A DNA stretch of 64,000 nucleotides from Xanthomonas bonasiae. Lineage in GTDB: Bacteria; Pseudomonadota; Gammaproteobacteria; Xanthomonadales; Xanthomonadaceae. The notes beneath the pieces are model-generated. The model made no database searches. It had not been told where the DNA came from and saw nothing but the letters and a program-made list of their open reading frames with translations. Positions 8,813 to 18,619 of the stretch are shown here, in pieces. The stretch's first letter is position 1. The number at the start of each line of letters is the position of its first letter. The translations under genes were made by a program, and so were the position numbers. The stretch spans positions 35,807 to 99,806 of the forward strand of contig NZ_JAFIWB010000021.1 of NCBI RefSeq assembly GCF_017163705.1, given 5' to 3'.

Positions 8813-9283
8813 ATGAAGATGCCGCTGTTCCACCAGGCCCACGCAGCGACGGACGTCCGCCTGCAGTTCATCGACTGGGCCAAGCGGCATGGGCACAGCC
8901 CGGCGAGCGGTGCGGCCAGTTTCGTCGATCAGCAGGCCGACCTGGACGCGGCCGCGCGCCACCTGCGCCTGAACCCGGGCGAAGACGTGCGTCAGGAACT
9001 GCGCCGCTACCTGGCCTCGCTGGGCGAGCAGCAGGACGTGGCGGTGCAGTTTCCGCCGATCTATGCCTACCGCAGTCCGCAGGGGCAGGCGTTCCGCTAT
9101 TCGCTGACCCTGGTCCTGGCCGAGAGCGGGGTCGAGTGGAAGGCGCGGGTCTGGACCGGCCTGGAATACCTGGGCCTGATCGTGGGCCGCGGCGCCGGCC
9201 CGCGCGCCAACTACACGCGCCTGGCGCGGATGGCGGTGGAGCACGAACTGGCCAGCGACAGCCCGCGTTTCACGCTGGGCTAG
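8813..9283 (+). CDS. Conserved hypothetical protein
   Basis: 156 aa from ATG 8813. The composition is that of a soluble cytosolic protein, with a helical charged N-terminal half (DQQADLDAAARHLRLNPGED, DVRQELRRYLASLGEQ) and a beta-rich second half (QAFRYSLTLVLAESGVEWKA). No signal peptide or membrane helix is present, and no family is recognised. It lies 19 bases before the next small membrane protein on the same strand, so the two probably form an operon. Confidence 0.65.
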   Translation: MKMPLFHQAHAATDVRLQFIDWAKRHGHSPASGAASFVDQQADLDAAARHLRLNPGEDVRQELRRYLASLGEQQDVAVQFPPIYAYRSPQGQAFRYSLTLVLAESGVEWKARVWTGLEYLGLIVGRGAGPRANYTRLARMAVEHELASDSPRFTLG

Positions 9284-9302
9284 AGAGACAAGGAGACCGC
9301 GC

Positions 9303-9551
9303 ATGTCCTATGCAATCGCGCCCGACGACGTCGCCGCGCCCGAACAGTGCCGACAGCAATGCCGCGAACTGGGGGTGGCGCGGGTGCAGCAGATGCTGGA
9401 TCAGTCGCCACCGCCGTCGTGGCGGCAGGAGGCCGAACGCTGGCTGGAAGAGCAGGCGCTGCGCAGCGCGCGGCTGACCCAATGGGGCGTCATCGCCGGT
9501 ATCGCGCTGTCCCTGCTGGGGATCGTGCTGGTCGTCGCTTTTCTCTGGTGA
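9303..9551 (+). CDS. Small single-pass membrane protein, unknown function
   Basis: 82 aa. It begins with a soluble, Gln/Glu-rich segment containing two nearby cysteines (PEQCRQQCREL) and ends with one membrane helix (GVIAGIALSLLGIVLVVAFL, about residues 60-81), so it is tail-anchored with the N-terminus probably in the cytoplasm. A clear AAGGAG ribosome site precedes ATG 9303. It is likely co-transcribed with the preceding hypothetical gene. Family not recognised. Confidence 0.65.
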   Translation: MSYAIAPDDVAAPEQCRQQCRELGVARVQQMLDQSPPPSWRQEAERWLEEQALRSARLTQWGVIAGIALSLLGIVLVVAFLW

Positions 9552-9740
9552 CCCGGTGCGGCTGCAGCACCGGCCAGCCTGGCCGGCTTGACGGCAGCGG
9601 AGCGGCTTAACAAGATGCAGGGTCCGTTGCGCTGTTCCGGGCTGAGCATTTTCCGGTCCTGACCCATCGTCATCGCGCCGCAGGCGCGGAGCGCGTCGTC
9701 GCCTCTGCCACCGCAGGCCGTCTCCAGAGCAAACTCCCTC

Positions 9741-11744
9741 ATGCATGTCAGCACCGAATTTTCCTCCACGTCGCGCACGCAGGCGTCGGGCCTGCACTAC
9801 CGCGAGATCTTCGACAAGATCGACTCCGGTTTCTGCGTGGTGCAGGTGCTGTTCGACGAAGCCCGACGCGCCGTCGATTACGTGTTCCTGGAGGTCAATC
9901 TGGCGTTCGAGCGCGAGACCGGCATGCGCGACGTGATCGGCCGGCGCATGCGCGAGCTGTCGCCGACCCACGAGGAACACTGGTTCCGCGCGTACGGCGA
10001 GGTCGCGCTGAGCGGGCGCTCGACCAAGTTTGAGAACTACGCGTCCGCGCTGGGCCGCTGGTGGGCGGTGGATGCGTTCCGTATCGGTGCGCCGGAACAG
10101 TGCCTGGTCGCCGTGCAGTTCCTCGACATCACCGAACGCAAGCGCGTGGAGCGCGACCTGGCCGAGAGCGAGGCGCGCTTCAGCGCGCTCGCCGAGGGCC
10201 TGCCGATGCCGGTCTGGGTGCTGGACGCCACCGGCCAGTTGCGCTTCACCAATACCGCCTACGCCGAATTCTTCGGCATCGACCTGCAGGCCGACGACGC
10301 GCAGCCGGGTTGGGGCGACGTGCTGCATCCGCAGGACGCTGGCGTGTTCGCCTTCGAACTGCGCAGCGCGCTGGAAGAACAGCGCAACCTGCGCGCGCTG
10401 GTGCGGGCGCGCCGCCACGACGGCGCCTGGCGCTGGGTGGAAATGACCGCGGTGCCGCGCTATTCGGCCGAGGGCGAGTTCATCGGCCTGGCCGGCAGCA
10501 GCCCGGACGTCACCGAGCGCCGCGACATCGAACTGGCCCGCGAACAGCTGCTGGAATCGGAGCGCAGCGCGCGCAACGCCGCCGAGAGCATGGCGCGGCT
10601 GAAGGACGAATTCCTGGCCACGCTGTCGCACGAGCTGCGCACCCCGCTGACCACGATCCTGGGCTGGAGCGACCTGCTGCTGCAACGGCTGCCGCCGGGC
10701 GATCCGAGCAGCAAGGGCCTGTCGGTGATCGCCAGCAGCGCGCGCGCGCAACAGCGGCTGATCTCGGACATGCTCGATCTCAGCAGCATGCTGCTGGGCA
10801 AGGTGCAGCTGGAAATCGAGACGCTGGACCTGACCGAACAGGTGCGCGAGGCGCTGCGCGCGCAGGAGCCGGTAGCCGAAGGCAAGGACCAGGCGCTGAG
10901 CCTGCGCGAGCCGCCGCAGCCGTGCCTGGTGCTGGGCGATGCCACGCGCCTGCAGCAGGTGTTCTGGAACCTGTTGTCGAACGCGATCAAGTTCACCCCG
11001 GCGCATGGGCGGATCGAGCTGGTGATCGACCTCGATGCCGATGGCGAGCACGTGACGGTGGCGGTGCGCGATTCCGGCGACGGCATTCCGCCGGACTTCC
11101 TGCCGCACCTGTTCGGCCGGTTCCGCCAGGCCGATGGCACCACCACGCGTCTGCACGGCGGGCTCGGCCTGGGCCTGGCGATCGTGCAGCAGCTGGTGGA
11201 AATGCATGGCGGCCAGGTCAGCGCCGCCAGCGACGGCCGCGGCTGCGGTTCGGTGTTCACCGTGCGCCTGCCATTGCACCGCAATACGCCGGGCAAGCGG
11301 CCGCTGCGCGAGGTGCGCGCCTTCGCGATGGCCGAGCAGGTGGTGGAGGCGTACGCGCTGAAGGGCATGCGCCTGTTGGCGGTGGAAGACCAGCCGGACA
11401 TGCTCGAATACCTGCGGCGGCTGCTCGAGGAGCAGGGCGCCGAAGTGGTCGCGGCCGGTTCCGCCAGCGAGGCGCTGGCGGTGCTCGACGATGGCGGCCA
11501 CGCCCGCATCGACGTGATGGTCACCGATATCGGCATGCCTGGCATGGACGGCTACGGCCTGATCCGCACGATCCGCGAGAACATGGGCCTGCAGGCGGCC
11601 GAGTTGCCGGCGGTGGCGGTGACCGCGCTGGCGCGCGACGACGATCGGCAGCGCGCCTTGCAGTCCGGTTTCCAGGAGCATCTGGCCAAGCCGTACAGCG
11701 TGGCGCAGTTGGTGTCCGCGGTGCGTTTCGCGCGGCAGGGGTAG
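9741..11744 (+). CDS. Hybrid sensor histidine kinase (PAS-PAS-HisKA-HATPase-REC)
   Basis: 667 aa, no membrane helix, so a cytosolic sensor. Two PAS-type sensing domains lie at about residues 15-140 and 145-275; the second ends in the PAC-like GSSPDVTERRDIE. The HisKA phospho-acceptor is in LATLSHELRTPLTTILGW, near residue 297. The ATPase domain shows NLLSNAIKFTP, DSGDGIPPDFLPHLFGRF and GLGLGLAIVQQLVEMHGG. A C-terminal receiver domain has its acceptor Asp in VMVTDIGMPGMDGYGL and the switch Lys in LAKPYS. There is no DNA-binding output, so it must relay to a partner phosphotransfer protein that is not nearby. It sits alone between small genes. Confidence 0.93.
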   Translation: MHVSTEFSSTSRTQASGLHYREIFDKIDSGFCVVQVLFDEARRAVDYVFLEVNLAFERETGMRDVIGRRMRELSPTHEEHWFRAYGEVALSGRSTKFENYASALGRWWAVDAFRIGAPEQCLVAVQFLDITERKRVERDLAESEARFSALAEGLPMPVWVLDATGQLRFTNTAYAEFFGIDLQADDAQPGWGDVLHPQDAGVFAFELRSALEEQRNLRALVRARRHDGAWRWVEMTAVPRYSAEGEFIGLAGSSPDVTERRDIELAREQLLESERSARNAAESMARLKDEFLATLSHELRTPLTTILGWSDLLLQRLPPGDPSSKGLSVIASSARAQQRLISDMLDLSSMLLGKVQLEIETLDLTEQVREALRAQEPVAEGKDQALSLREPPQPCLVLGDATRLQQVFWNLLSNAIKFTPAHGRIELVIDLDADGEHVTVAVRDSGDGIPPDFLPHLFGRFRQADGTTTRLHGGLGLGLAIVQQLVEMHGGQVSAASDGRGCGSVFTVRLPLHRNTPGKRPLREVRAFAMAEQVVEAYALKGMRLLAVEDQPDMLEYLRRLLEEQGAEVVAAGSASEALAVLDDGGHARIDVMVTDIGMPGMDGYGLIRTIRENMGLQAAELPAVAVTALARDDDRQRALQSGFQEHLAKPYSVAQLVSAVRFARQG

Positions 11745-11814
11745 CCCCGGCGTTTTTCCCGGGCATTCACGCCATGGCCGCTAGCGTTCCCGGTTTCCCT
11801 CGCTGGAGAGACGC

Positions 11815-12105
11815 ATGAGCAAATACGCCGACGCGGTGCACACCGATCCGCAAACCATCGCCGCGCTGCAGGCATGGTTGCCGCACTTGCCGGAACAGGC
11901 GCAGGTCCTGGTGCTGCTGGACGACGGCACCCAGGTCAGCGGCACGGTTTCGGTGCGGCCCACCTTGCAGACCTTTCGCGACCACCACGAGCACGAGGGC
12001 ATCAACGGCGTGCTGCGGCTGGACGATCTGCTGGATCCTGCGCAGCAGCACTTCATCTGGCTGGACCGGATCCGCGAAGTGCAGCCGTTGGTCCCCACAT
12101 CGTGA
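11815..12105 (+). CDS. DUF3247 family protein
   Basis: 96 aa, soluble. The pattern TDPQTIAALQAWLPHLPEQA, LVLLDDGTQVSGTVSVRPTL, EGINGVLRLDD and FIWLDRIREVQPL matches the small xanthomonad family DUF3247 as I remember it; function unknown. The middle region looks like a compact beta barrel of the Sm/SH3 kind. The start is ATG 11815 with a GGAGAG ribosome site. It follows the hybrid kinase by 70 bases on the same strand but need not be part of its operon. Confidence 0.7.
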   Translation: MSKYADAVHTDPQTIAALQAWLPHLPEQAQVLVLLDDGTQVSGTVSVRPTLQTFRDHHEHEGINGVLRLDDLLDPAQQHFIWLDRIREVQPLVPTS

Positions 12106-12212
12106 CCGCGGTATGCCCGCGCGTCGCCGCAATTGACATCTATTTCACGTTTGCCGAGCGCGTGCTGTGCATCATCGGTGGTCCTGTCGCCACCCTGGAG
12201 AGCTGAGCAGCG

Positions 12213-13544
<1,332 letters not shown>

Positions 13545-13560
13545 CCTGCGCTGGTCGGTG

Positions 13561-13595
13561 GCTGCGCCCGGCTCTCTTGCAGGGCCGGGCGCAGC
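13561..13595 (+). terminator. Strong hairpin after the sugar dehydrogenase gene
   Basis: GCTGCGCCCGGC (13561-13572) pairs perfectly with GCCGGGCGCAGC (13584-13595) across an 11-base loop, 16 bases after the stop codon. No U-run follows, so whether it acts alone as a terminator is uncertain. Confidence 0.55.
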
Positions 13596-13880
13596 GCCGA
13601 AAACTCCCTCGCGCCACATCCCATCGTTGGCATGCCGGTAGCGACACGCGCTCTGTCTTCGATTGCGGACTCAGGATCGTCGCGACCATCGGCGCGCATG
13701 GTGTTGATGGCCGGTGTGTCTGCGCTTCGGCAAACGCAGGGGCTCGTAGCGTTGGCTCTCGGCCGATGTGTGGCCGCAGCCGATCAAGCGGAGGCGTCAC
13801 GCCTGCGGCGCCGAAGGGCAGCGTGCCGCCGCATCTTCATGCGGTGATTTGATTCCGATCGAAAGATCCGAACATCGAAT

Positions 13881-13948
13881 GTGGGAGCGACTTCAGTCGC
13901 GACGGGCCTTGTCGGGAAAGCCCGTCGCGACTGAAGTCGCTCCCACAA
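13881..13948. repeat. GTGGGAGCGACTTCAGTCGC inverted repeat
   Basis: GTGGGAGCGACTTCAGTCGC at 13881-13900 is mirrored at about 13924-13948. This is the 'ACTTCAGT' variant of the GTAGGAGC family. Apart from this element and the hairpin at 13561, the 482 bases from 13545 to 14026 show no credible gene or promoter. Confidence 0.8.
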
Positions 13949-14026
13949 GTGACCGCACATGGATCGAACCGATCCAGCCCGAAAATTCCAGGCGATCGAT
14001 CCAGCGCTCTCGACGCGCCCTACGCC

Positions 14027-14290
14027 CTAATGCTCCACCGGCGCCGGCTCCACCCCGAAGCGGCGCGCATAGCCGCGCTCGCCGACCACGCGTTCCACCT
14101 CGGCATCGCCGAGTTCGGGCGCGGCATAGACCGCGTAGACCACGCTGCCGTCGTCGCGCTCGCCGCGCTGGTGCAGGCGGTAGCGCGGGCGTCCGGTGCC
14201 TGTGTTTTCCGGATAGTGCAGCGGCGGTTGGCTGCCTTCCAGATCCACTTCGCTGTTGTCGACGACGCCACCGATGAACACTGCGCGCAT
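14027..14290 (-). CDS. Small conserved hypothetical protein
   Basis: 87 aa. The start is ATG 14288-14290, preceded by GGAGAGGC. The sequence opens with a beta-strand MRAVFIGGVVDNSEVDLEG and continues with YRLHQRGERDDGSVVYAVYA and VERVVGERGYARRFGVEP, suggesting a small alpha/beta fold. No signal peptide or helix bundle. I do not recognise a family. It is divergent from rsmC across 142 bases. Confidence 0.65.
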   Translation of the reverse strand: MRAVFIGGVVDNSEVDLEGSQPPLHYPENTGTGRPRYRLHQRGERDDGSVVYAVYAAPELGDAEVERVVGERGYARRFGVEPAPVEH

Positions 14291-14432
14291 ATGCCTCTCC
14301 ATCTGTCGGGGTTCTTTGCAGCCTAGGCGCGCCAATGTTGCCGTTGCATCAATGATGCGTTCGTTTAGCGCAAAACCGGGCCGGCGCCGGGCTGCCGGTA
14401 GAATGCGCGCTCCCCGACCGATTCCGATCCCG

Positions 14433-15506
14433 ATGCCGGCTCTGCAAGACGCTCCCCTCGACACCCTGTTCCTGCCCTTCGCCCAAGGCGCGCTGCGCTG
14501 GCCGGCCGGCAAGGTGCTGTTCCTGCGCGCGCGCGACGGCTGGGCGCTGCGCCAGCACGCGCAGCCGGCGCAACTGGTCTGCGAGCAGGGCTACCGCCCG
14601 TTCGCCACCGCCCTGGAGCAGGGCGGCTGGCAGGTCCGCGCCGAGGATGCCGACGACCACGACGCCGCCGGCGGCTATGCGCTGGTGCTGGTGCTGCCGC
14701 CGCGCCAGCGCGACGAGGCGCGGGCGCTGCTGGCGCGCGCGCTGGCGCTGGCCGCGCCGGGCGGGGTGGTGGTGGCGTGCCAGTCCAACAACGAGGGCGC
14801 CCGTTCCGGCGAGGACGACCTGCAGCAGCTGGCCGGCCTCGGCGGCAAGCTGACCAAGCACCACTGCCGGGTGTACTGGACCGCGCCGCTGCACGGCGGC
14901 CACGACGCCGCGCTGCAGCAGCGCTGGGCCAGGCTGGACGCGGCGCGGCCGATCCTGGACGGGCGCTTCCGCAGCCGCCCCGGCGTGTTCGCCTGGGACC
15001 GCATCGATCCGGCCTCGGCGCTGCTGGCCGAGCACCTGCCGGCCGACCTGGCCGGCCGCGGCGCCGACCTGGGTGCCGGCTATGGCTACCTGTCGGCGGA
15101 ATTGCTCGCGCGTTGCCCGAAGATCGCCGCGCTGGACCTGTTCGAGGCCGATGCGCGCGCGCTGGCGCTGGCGCGATCGAACCTGGCGCAGGCGCCGGCC
15201 GCGGTGGAGATGGGCTACCACTGGCACGACGTGACCGCCGGGCTGCCGGCGCAGTACGACTTCATCGTCAGCAATCCCCCGTTCCATGCGCCCGGGCGCA
15301 TGGAGCGCCCAGACATCGGCCGCCGCTTCATCGCCGTGGCCGCGCAGGCGCTCAAGCCCGGCGGCAGGCTGTACCTGGTCGCGAACCGGCACCTGCCGTA
15401 CGAGGCGGTGCTAGACGCCAGCTTCGGCGAGACCCGCGTGATCGCCACCCGCGACGGCTTCAAGTTGATCCTGGCGGTGCGCGCCCGCGCCACGGTGCGC
15501 CGGTGA
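14433..15506 (+). CDS. rsmC: 16S rRNA (guanine) methyltransferase, RsmC-like
   Basis: 357 aa. RsmC methylates guanosine 1207 of 16S rRNA at N2 using SAM. An N-terminal pseudo-methyltransferase half (FLPFAQGALRWPAGKVLFLR, VVACQSNNEGARSGEDDL, KLTKHHCRVYW) is followed by the catalytic half with the SAM site DLGAGYGYLSAELLARCP (about residue 215) and motif IV FIVSNPPFHAPGR (about residue 285). The start is ATG 14433; an upstream in-frame extension is Arg-rich and non-coding in character. Its stop overlaps the start of rsuA, so the two rRNA-modifying enzymes are translationally coupled. Confidence 0.88.
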   Translation: MPALQDAPLDTLFLPFAQGALRWPAGKVLFLRARDGWALRQHAQPAQLVCEQGYRPFATALEQGGWQVRAEDADDHDAAGGYALVLVLPPRQRDEARALLARALALAAPGGVVVACQSNNEGARSGEDDLQQLAGLGGKLTKHHCRVYWTAPLHGGHDAALQQRWARLDAARPILDGRFRSRPGVFAWDRIDPASALLAEHLPADLAGRGADLGAGYGYLSAELLARCPKIAALDLFEADARALALARSNLAQAPAAVEMGYHWHDVTAGLPAQYDFIVSNPPFHAPGRMERPDIGRRFIAVAAQALKPGGRLYLVANRHLPYEAVLDASFGETRVIATRDGFKLILAVRARATVRR

Positions 15507-16219
15507 AGCTGGTCAAGCACCTGGCCAACCTGGGCTACGGCAGCCGCAAGCAGGTCACCCTGATGTTCCGCGAAGGCCGCATCACCGACGCCGACGGCGA
15601 GGTGCTGTACGCCGACGACCGCGTCGAACATGCCGCGATCCGGGTCGACGGCGAGGCGCTGGATCCGCCGCCGGGGCTAATCCTGGCGCTGCACAAGCCG
15701 GTCGGCTACACCTGTTCGACCAAGGACCCGGGCCGCATCGTCTACGACCTGCTGCCGCCGCGCTTCCGCCTGCGCTCGCCGTTGCTGTCCACGGTCGGGC
15801 GGCTGGACCGCGACACCAGCGGCCTGCTGCTGATGACCGACGACGGCGCGCTGCTGCATCGCATCGTCTCGCCGAAATCGCAGCTGGCCAAGGTCTACGA
15901 AGCGACCCTGGCCGAGGACCTGCGCGGCGACGAGGCGGCGCAGTTCGCCAGCGGCACGCTGCTGCTGGACGGCGAGACCACGCCGCTGCTGCCGGTGCAA
16001 CTGGAGGTGCTGGGCCCGCGCCAGGCGCGCATCACCCTGTACGAAGGCCGCTACCACCAGGCGCGGCGCATGTTCGCCGCGATCGGCAACCACGTGGTGG
16101 CGCTGCACCGCAGCCGCATCGGCGGCTTTGCGCTGGACGAGACACTGCCAGCCGGGCAATGGCGCGCGCTGGACGCGGCGGAGTTGGCGCAGGTGTTCGG
16201 GGCCGGGAGTGGGGATTAG
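15503..16219 (+). CDS. rsuA: 16S rRNA pseudouridine(516) synthase, RsuA-like
   Basis: 238 aa from GTG 15503, overlapping rsmC by four bases (GTGA). RsuA converts uridine 516 of 16S rRNA to pseudouridine. An S4 RNA-binding domain occupies residues 1-55 (KHLANLGYGSRKQVTLMFRE). The catalytic Asp is in VGRLDRDTSGLLLMTDDG near residue 103, and LHKPVGYTCSTKD and LYEGRYHQARRMFAAIGNHV are family motifs. The final residues and TAG stop lie inside a GGGATTA repeat, suggesting that repeat insertion or growth has reshaped the C-terminus. Confidence 0.9.
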   Translation: MKLVKHLANLGYGSRKQVTLMFREGRITDADGEVLYADDRVEHAAIRVDGEALDPPPGLILALHKPVGYTCSTKDPGRIVYDLLPPRFRLRSPLLSTVGRLDRDTSGLLLMTDDGALLHRIVSPKSQLAKVYEATLAEDLRGDEAAQFASGTLLLDGETTPLLPVQLEVLGPRQARITLYEGRYHQARRMFAAIGNHVVALHRSRIGGFALDETLPAGQWRALDAAELAQVFGAGSGD

Positions 16220-16316
16220 GGATTAGGGATTAGGGATTAGGGATTCGCAAGAGCGGTGGCTGTGCGCTGCCGCTTACGCTGTTACCAATCCCGAATCCCC
16301 AATCACGAATCCCGGC
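16211..16316. repeat. GGGATTA tandem repeat and inverted arm between rsuA and DUF1415 gene
   Basis: GGGATTA is repeated about five times in tandem at 16212-16246, and AATCCCGAATCCCC plus AATCACGAATCCCGG stand opposite it at 16287-16314, so the two arms can pair. The stop codons of both convergent genes lie inside the element. It belongs to the same family as the repeats within the atp operon (32511, 34208, 35177, 36712) and near 56868. Confidence 0.8.
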
Positions 16317-16863
16317 TCTCGAACAGCTTCTTCCACCCTTCCAGCCCGAGCTTCTCCAACGTCTGCAGATTGCGCTCCACGATCACGTCCGCGTCCGGGA
16401 ACGCGGCCACCGCGCGTTCCACGCTGTCCTCGCGCAGCAGGTGCAGGGTGGGGAAGGGCGCGCGGTTGGTGTAGTTGCCGATGTCGTCCGGCGCGGTGCC
16501 GGCGAACTGGTAGTGCGGATGGAAGCTGGCCACCTGCAGGATGCCGTGCAGGTCCAGCGCGTCCACCGCGGCGTCGGCGTTGTCCAGGAAATCGTTGTAG
16601 TCCAGGAAATCGCCCAGCACCTGCGGGTGCACGATCAACGTCGTGTCGACCTGCTCGGCCGGCGTGTCGCGCAGCAACAGCAGTTCCTCGCTCAACTCTT
16701 CCAGCAAGGCCTCGGGCGTGGTCGCGTCGCTGAGCACGTAGCGGATCTGCTGCTTGACGTGCACAGCCTTGGCGAACGGGCACAGGTTCAGGCCGATCAC
16801 CGCGCGTTCCAGCCATTGCCGGGTCAGCGCGATCGGGTCAACGGTGGGGTCGAGGTCGTTCAA
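16303..16863 (-). CDS. DUF1415 family protein
   Basis: 186 aa, soluble. The N-terminus RQWLERAVIGLNLCPFAKAV, the central VDTTLIVHPQVLGDFLDYND, QVASFHPHYQFAGTAPDDI, NRAPFPTLHLLREDSVERAV and the end NLQTLEKLGLEGWKKLF are typical of DUF1415, a widespread proteobacterial family without a known activity. The conserved Cys-Pro-Phe in a short segment hints at a redox or metal role, but that is inference. The gene converges on rsuA, and its last residues (RDS) are encoded within the GGGATTA repeat arm. Confidence 0.85.
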   Translation of the reverse strand: MNDLDPTVDPIALTRQWLERAVIGLNLCPFAKAVHVKQQIRYVLSDATTPEALLEELSEELLLLRDTPAEQVDTTLIVHPQVLGDFLDYNDFLDNADAAVDALDLHGILQVASFHPHYQFAGTAPDDIGNYTNRAPFPTLHLLREDSVERAVAAFPDADVIVERNLQTLEKLGLEGWKKLFESRDS

Positions 16864-16935
16864 GGCGATTCCGGCGGGCGAGGGCGGGCGGCGATCGGGC
16901 GGGGCGGATGCGGCGCGGATGGCGCCGCCCGCGGC

Positions 16936-17418
16936 TCAGTCGCGGAAATTCTCGAACTGCAGCGGCAGCTCGAAATCGCTCTTCTTCAGCAGCGCCATCA
17001 CGTCCTGCAGGTCGTCGCGCTTCTTGCCGCTGATGCGCAGCTTGTCGCCGTTGATCTGCGCTTCCACCTTGAGCTTGGCGTCCTTGATCGTGGCGACGAT
17101 CTTCTTGGCCAGCTTCTGCTCGATGCCCTGCTTGACCGTGACCTTCTGCCGCGCGCCGGCCAGGTTGGTCTCCACGTCGCCGAATTCCAGGCAGCGCACG
17201 TCGATGCCGCGCGCGATCAGCCGCGCGCGCAGGATGTCGGTCATCTGCTTGACCTGGAAGTCGCTGGGCGCGGCCTGGTTGATGACCTGGTCGTCGAGCT
17301 CGAAGCTGGCCTCCACGCCCTTGAAATCGAAACGGGTCGACAGCTCGCGGTTCGCCTGGTCGATGGCATTGGTCAGTTCGTGCTTGTCGATTTCGGAGAC
17401 GACGTCGAAGGAAGGCAT
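16936..17418 (-). CDS. yajQ: YajQ family nucleotide-binding protein
   Basis: 160 aa, the standard YajQ length. It starts MPSFDVVSEIDKHELTNAID and has RFDFKGVEASFELDD, LRARLIARGIDVRCLEFGD, VKQGIEQKLAKKIVATIKD and VEAQINGDKLRISGKKRDDL, an almost canonical YajQ. In Xanthomonas campestris a member (XC_3703) binds cyclic di-GMP and affects virulence gene expression; this ortholog plausibly does the same. It is a single gene, 72 bases upstream of the DUF1415 gene and on the same strand, so the two may be co-transcribed. Confidence 0.94.
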   Translation of the reverse strand: MPSFDVVSEIDKHELTNAIDQANRELSTRFDFKGVEASFELDDQVINQAAPSDFQVKQMTDILRARLIARGIDVRCLEFGDVETNLAGARQKVTVKQGIEQKLAKKIVATIKDAKLKVEAQINGDKLRISGKKRDDLQDVMALLKKSDFELPLQFENFRD

Positions 17419-17610
17419 GGCAGGTCCTCGGGAAAGACCCCCTATCCTACCGATCTCGCTGCAGCGCCGCTGCCCGCCGCCGCGATCGGCAGTTCGGCGC
17501 GATGCGCCGCAGCGCGGCAGCGGTGTTCGCCCGGCGCCAGCGCAGCCGCTGCCACGACGTGACCGTCTGCCCGGGTGGGCGGGGCGCCCGATCGCGGCGA
17601 TAATCCGCGC

Positions 17611-18507
17611 ATGCCCAGCTCACGTTCCAATACCGCGGCCGCCGCCTGGATGATCGCGGCGGTCGCCTGCTTCGCGCTGATGGATGCGGCGATGAAGCTG
17701 CTGACCGCGCACTATCCGGCGCTGCAGGTGGCCACGCTGCGCGGCGGCGCCTCGCTGCCGTTCGTGCTGCTGTGGGTGCTGGCCACCGCCGGCCCGCGTT
17801 CGATCGTGCCGGTGCGCTGGGGCCTGCACCTGCTGCGCGGCGTGCTCGGCATCGCGATGATCGGCTGCTTCGCCTGGGCGCTGCGCAGCCTGCCGCTGTC
17901 CACCGCCTACACCATCTACTTCGTCGCGCCGCTGCTGGTGACGGCGTTGTCGGTGCCGCTGCTGGGCGAACACGTCGGCCCGCGGCGCTGGGCCGCGATC
18001 GGCATCGGCCTGGTCGGCGTGCTGGTGGTGCTGCGCCCGGGCATGGGTGGCTTCGTCTCGCTGCCGGGGCTGATGGTGCTGCTGGCGGCCACCGCCTACG
18101 CGCTCGCGGCGGTGCTGGTCAGCCTGCTGGCGCGGACCGAGACGCCGCAATCGCTGGTGGTCTGGTTCCTGCTGATCATGGCGCTCGGCGCCGGCGCGCT
18201 GGCGTGGCCGGCCTGGATCCCGCTGCGCCTGGCCGATGCCGGCTGGATCGCCACGCTCGGCCTGGCCGGCGCGCTGGGGCAGGTGGCCTTGACCCAGGCG
18301 TTCCGCCGCGGCGACGCCTCGCTGATCGCGCCGCTGGAGTACAGCGGCCTGATCTGGGTGATCCCGTGGGACTGGCTGCTGTGGCGCAAGCTGCCCGACG
18401 CCTGGACCTGGGTGGGCGCGGCGATCATCGTCGCCAGCGGCCTGTACCTGCTGCACCGCGAGCGGGTCCGCGCCACCGTGCGGCCGCCGCCGCTGGCGCA
18501 TCCCTAA
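17611..18507 (+). CDS. DMT-superfamily (EamA) transporter
   Basis: 298 aa, about ten membrane helices in two five-helix EamA repeats, placing it in the inner membrane as a metabolite exporter of the drug/metabolite superfamily. Visible family features are ALMDAAMKLLTAHYPALQVA, SLPLSTAYTIYFVAPLLVTA and GLVGVLVVLRPG in the first repeat and TQAFRRGDASLIAPLEYSGL in the second. Start at ATG 17611; a longer frame upstream lacks a ribosome site. The substrate cannot be read from sequence. Confidence 0.88.
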   Translation: MPSSRSNTAAAAWMIAAVACFALMDAAMKLLTAHYPALQVATLRGGASLPFVLLWVLATAGPRSIVPVRWGLHLLRGVLGIAMIGCFAWALRSLPLSTAYTIYFVAPLLVTALSVPLLGEHVGPRRWAAIGIGLVGVLVVLRPGMGGFVSLPGLMVLLAATAYALAAVLVSLLARTETPQSLVVWFLLIMALGAGALAWPAWIPLRLADAGWIATLGLAGALGQVALTQAFRRGDASLIAPLEYSGLIWVIPWDWLLWRKLPDAWTWVGAAIIVASGLYLLHRERVRATVRPPPLAHP

Positions 18508-18619
18508 CCCTTTGCCGTTGCCGGCGGCGTTCCGGGCGCAAGCGTTAGAATCGAATGGAATAACGCCTGCAGGCCTGGCCTGCTAGGCTTTGCGCCCCCT
18601 TCGCTGCCGGCCCCGCGCG

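Noticed and set aside
9270..11681. 803-codon minus-strand frame opposite the hybrid kinase
   Set aside because: The plus strand has HisKA, ATPase and receiver motifs in order. The minus frame is His/Gln/Arg-rich without recognisable motifs.
12133..12138. TTGACA as a -35 box for the sugar dehydrogenase gene
   Set aside because: No acceptable -10 sequence occurs 16-19 bases downstream.
16212..16246. GGGATTA array as a telomere-like or CRISPR-like element
   Set aside because: The units are 7 bases with no spacers, and the gene context is an ordinary chromosome. It is a short tandem within an extragenic repeat family.
18508..18619. SAM riboswitch ahead of metN
   Set aside because: No conserved SAM-I or SAM-II core could be matched in the 112 bases. 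Regulation of this operon is left open.
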